DNA of 64,000 bases, taken from assembly GCF_954871325.1 (NCBI RefSeq), contig NC_088776.1, positions 54,764,569 to 54,828,568 on the forward strand, in the 5' to 3' direction. Of the stretch, positions 60,853 to 64,000 are shown in pieces. The notes beneath the pieces were generated by a model, which was given only the letters and a program-made list of their open reading frames with translations, made no database searches and had not been told where the DNA came from. Origin of the DNA: Gordionus sp. m RMFG-2023. Taxonomy: Eukaryota; Nematomorpha; Gordioida; Chordodea; Parachordodidae. Each line of letters opens with the position of its first letter. Position 1 is the stretch's first letter. The translations under genes and the position numbers were made by a program.

Positions 60853-60858
60853 AATAAA
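60853..60858 (+). terminator. AATAAA poly(A) signal for NAA15
   Basis: First canonical hexamer after the NAA15 stop (60775-60777), about 75 bp downstream, in CTAAAAATAAAACACAG. Plausible, not proven. Confidence 0.5.
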
Positions 60859-62745
60859 ACACAGTCAAATTTTTATATACGATTTATGATGAGTTGGCGA
60901 AGGACATATTCGTTACATTTTTAAAAAAGTCAAGTTTTGTGTTGATTGTCAAACAAAATAAGCAATATATTTGTAAAATTAGAATATGCGCGCAACAATT
61001 GACTTAATTATATTTCTTATTATCAAAATTTCCCATTCCTTATCTATCTAACATTAAATAAATAATTTTGCGTGTTTTTTTAGAAGTTATTTTATATTCT
61101 GTAATTTTATTATTATTTTTTTTATGTGTGTTGTGTGTAAATGAAAAATAAATTGATTTCGTTTGATTTTATCTTGCTAGAAATTATGACATACAAAAAT
61201 TTACTTGTAAAAATTTAAATTGGCGCTACAAAATTATAAATATAAAAATTAGGATAAGGCATATTTGGAGTGATATAACTTTTCCATGTTTATTTAAATG
61301 TTTGAAATTTAATGAAAATTTACATTAAAACTTGGAAACGCTTTTAACTTTATTTGATAGACATTATATTGTCTCATAGTTTCTATTTTTACTAAAATCT
61401 TAGGTAAGATGTCGATTTCTTCCTTCCCTCTTTATTTATTTTTTTGACAAATAGAGGAAACCCAATTCAATAACCGGAACTGGTTTATAATAAAACTGGA
61501 ACTAATTTATAAAAAAATATATTTAATTTTCGCATAAAAGAAAGTATTTAAATTTTGTTATTCGATTAAATTAATTAATCCTAGTTGTCTTAAATATAAA
61601 TTAAGATAAAAATTTATTTGACGAAAATATTAAAAAATAAAAACGGAAATTTATGTATAAAATAAAATTTTTATCCTTTTTAAAATCGAAGTTTGCATTC
61701 ATAATAAACACGATTCGCTCAATCGATGCGAAATTTTACGCTGCGTAATTTACATAATTAGACCAATTATAGTTGAAATCTTAGTCCCTGCATTCGTAGT
61801 TATCGTGAATTAGCGGTTAAGAATACAAAAAAACATCCATAAGTTTATGAAGAAAAAATAGATAGTAATCTGATATAATTAAAATTTGTTTTAAACACTG
61901 TTTTTTAGAGATAAAAACAATTAAAGTTTTTTTTAAAGATCTTTAAAAATTGGGAATTATTTTGAATTAATTATATATAATTTTTTTCAAATATTTTTCG
62001 TAAAATTTATTGGAAAGAAAAAAAAATATATAGTTTTTTAAAGGTTGATTTTTATAATAATGAATTATTTATACATATCCCTATAATATATTAATGATAT
62101 TTATTAAATTAATGTAATTGGAGAGAGAAAGATTGAATCTGATACTATTTTAATTTGGAGACAAAGGAAAAATGAGATCTAAAATTTTAATAACATTATA
62201 TATAAGCATCGTCTTCATGACAGGATATTGACTGCATGCAAGCCTCCTTCCCCCTCAAATACCTATACTTACCTCTCTAAAAAATTTTCGCCGCATTCTA
62301 CAATTTCCTAGATTTTGTTAGTTACACGTTTTTAATTATAATGGTTAATCCATTTTTATATTTTAAATAGAATGACTTAAATTATCAATACCCTATAACT
62401 ATCTATCAAAAAATTTTGAATGTAAAAGTGTTATTACTTAGGGCATGAATTAAATTAAAAACCCCCTTCATTTCCAAATAATCCATTATTATAACATATT
62501 GTTTGGGGGAATATGAGTTAGCCAATAGCTAATCTCATTAAATTATATTAAGCAGGAAATTATTCAGAGTTTTATTTGAAAAATAATGACTATGTATGGT
62601 CTATATTTAGCAATTTTATATTATGATAGGTCTATAATTAAATTATTATATCAATATATTGTCTATAAATCATTCAAAAATATAATAGATGACATCTAAA
62701 TAATTATAACCTAGCCCCCCCCCCCCCTCCCCTCCGCTGTTGCAG
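60859..62745. other. Intergenic stretch after NAA15
   Basis: AT-rich. No gene or clear repeat recognised. A short ATG frame at about 62172 gives a hydrophobic start (MRSKILITLYISIVFMTG) before a stop; it could be a signal-peptide exon of the candidate gene that follows, but no convincing donor was found. Confidence 0.35.
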
Positions 62746-62877
62746 ACGCTGAATAAAAGTTACCAAAGTGCAATAAAAATAATAACTAATTTTAGGGAAA
62801 CTAAAGAATTGTTGCTAATCATAAAAGTAACAGAAAAAGGCCAGAATAGACTACAACAATGTGTTCCGCAGTGTCAG
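62746..62877 (+). CDS. Candidate internal exon of an unidentified gene
   Basis: A 132-nt open stretch between a pyrimidine-rich TGTTGCAG acceptor and a CAG/GTGATT donor, giving 44 codons: TLNKSYQSAIKIITNFRET, then KELLLIIKVTEKGQNRLQQ, then CVPQCQ. Amino-acid content and both splice sites look genuine. The protein is not recognised. It follows a (C)13 and TCCCCTCC tract. Possibly the same gene as the candidate exon at the right edge of the window. Confidence 0.4.
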
Positions 62878-63949
62878 GTGATTCATTTTATATTACGCCT
62901 CACAAATATTTATATAGAAAATTCACTTATTTCGCTTTTTTTGTTCGTAGAAAGATAATAAGCTAATTTTATTTTTTATTCTAGGGGTGACACTTTTCTA
63001 GGGATACAAGGAGTTTTATAATTCAAGATAATGGCGATACGGTTTGGGTTAAGAAAATTATTTAAAAAACCCGTATGTCTCTCCGATCGGTTCGAAACCA
63101 TGCATTTGACTAGAATACATTTTCAAAATTTGATATGAATCTGAATTCCTTATTAAGATGTAACCTCAAGCGCCAGAAGTTGCCAAATTTTTGAAAGCGC
63201 TAATTATAAAGCAACCAATACAATTATGCGGAATTAGAATATTTTATCCTTTTGATAGACAGTATAGTGACCTAAGCATTATACAACATTAAATTAAATT
63301 CCATAATATATAAAATATTATCGCTATAAAAAAAAATAACTTTTATACTTTTACTTGATGTATCTGGCTGTAGATTTGATACTTTTTAATTTAATAACGG
63401 TAGCATGAAAAAGTATTTAAGTAGACTTAAGATAGATTAGTTAAGGTGATGAAAACGATTACAAAAGATTTATTTTTTTATTTCAAACTCTAAGGTTGAG
63501 CCATTGATTGATAGGTAATAGTGAAAGAAGTTAATAATTTATGGCGTTGGTCATCATATAATAATTTACTACACAACTACCAAATTTTATTAAAATAGAA
63601 TAAGACCCATTTTTATGTATAACATAGACCAAATCATCAAATCATGCGCTTGCTTCCGAAACTCTATATATCATATCCCGTCGTGCCAAAATAACTATAG
63701 CTTAGCTTTAGAAATAAACCTTTCCTTTTTTGGATTCGAACTTAGGTCAAAGTTTAAACTGACTTCTTAATAAACGGCCATAGTGACTAAGTGATGACAA
63801 TAACATTCAGGAATAAGGGGGTTTTTTTTAAGGATAATTTACGACGTATTCTAATATTTTGATAAGAATTCATAGGAAATAAATAACCTTCAATAATATT
63901 AATACCGTTTCTACAATTGAAAATGCTCAAACTTTGCCCATTTGGGAAG
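62878..63949. other. Stretch between the two candidate exons
   Basis: No exon could be supported. A decayed tRNA-like or SINE-like piece may lie on the minus strand at about 63800-63725 (GGCCGTTTATTAAGA as an A-box-like word, AGTTCGAATCC as a B-box-like word about 35 nt later), but no cloverleaf can be drawn. Confidence 0.3.
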
Positions 63950-64000
63950 GGTCATTTCCAAGATCGAGGTTCCTAAAGGCAAATTCAAAGTGGAGCGACT
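63950..64000 (+). CDS. Candidate partial exon at the right edge
   Basis: After TTTGGGAAG (acceptor) one frame reads VISKIEVPKGKFKVER and runs off the window. The frame stays open upstream to 63921, so the exon could start earlier. The opposite strand is also open here (LPLGTSILEMTLPKWAKF), so the strand is uncertain. The protein is not recognised. Confidence 0.3.

Noticed and set aside
63725-63800. Possible tRNA gene on the minus strand (AGTTCGAATCC word)
   Set aside because: No acceptor stem or anticodon arm can be formed; at most a decayed tRNA-derived SINE head. A similar word at about 63090 (GGTTCGAAACC) has no matching A box.

Overview
The window is nuclear DNA of an animal: it is very AT-rich, its genes are split by GT-AG introns, and one gene (twisted gastrulation) is known only from animals. 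I cannot name the species. Many introns are tiny (38-66 nt), while others reach 2.5-4 kb and are packed with transposon debris. Coding sequence is about 5.5 kb of the 64 kb.

Three genes can be read exon by exon, with phase kept across every junction. (1) Plus strand, 199-4869: the 3' part of a twisted gastrulation (TWSG1-like) BMP modulator; the signal-peptide exon lies off the left edge. (2) Minus strand, 22531 to 13606: a complete 14-exon RBM39/CAPERalpha-type splicing factor of 653 codons. (3) Plus strand, 42504-60777: a complete 22-exon NAA15/16-type auxiliary subunit of the NatA N-terminal acetyltransferase, 1008 codons. Genes 1 and 2 converge across an 8.7 kb transposon-rich gap. Genes 2 and 3 diverge across a 20 kb gap that holds almost only mobile elements. 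The three act in different processes (extracellular signalling, splicing, co-translational acetylation), and nothing here suggests they are functionally linked.

The rest is a dense, nested set of DNA transposons and foldback elements. The main item is a 3.76 kb Mutator-like element (37435-41193) with 43-bp terminal inverted repeats. It carries a spliced MULE transposase fragment and a second gene with an OTU-type cysteine protease domain. A related foldback copy of the OTU gene sits at 5503-7464. A 3.1 kb palindrome at 33579-36710 holds a spliced, gene-like fragment in its spacer. Another foldback (11479-13102) has an 8-bp target duplication and an array of inverted and direct repeats in its loop. 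Several MITE families recur: a hAT-type family with CAGAGACCTG ends, a TA-duplicating family with GTGTTGTTAAA ends, and a second hAT-type family with CAATGACAT ends. A pair of 2.4-2.65 kb repeats lies head to tail at 23575-28776.

The right edge (62746-64000) has hints of another plus-strand gene whose identity I could not establish. I saw no tRNA, rRNA, CRISPR array or recognisable virus-derived element.
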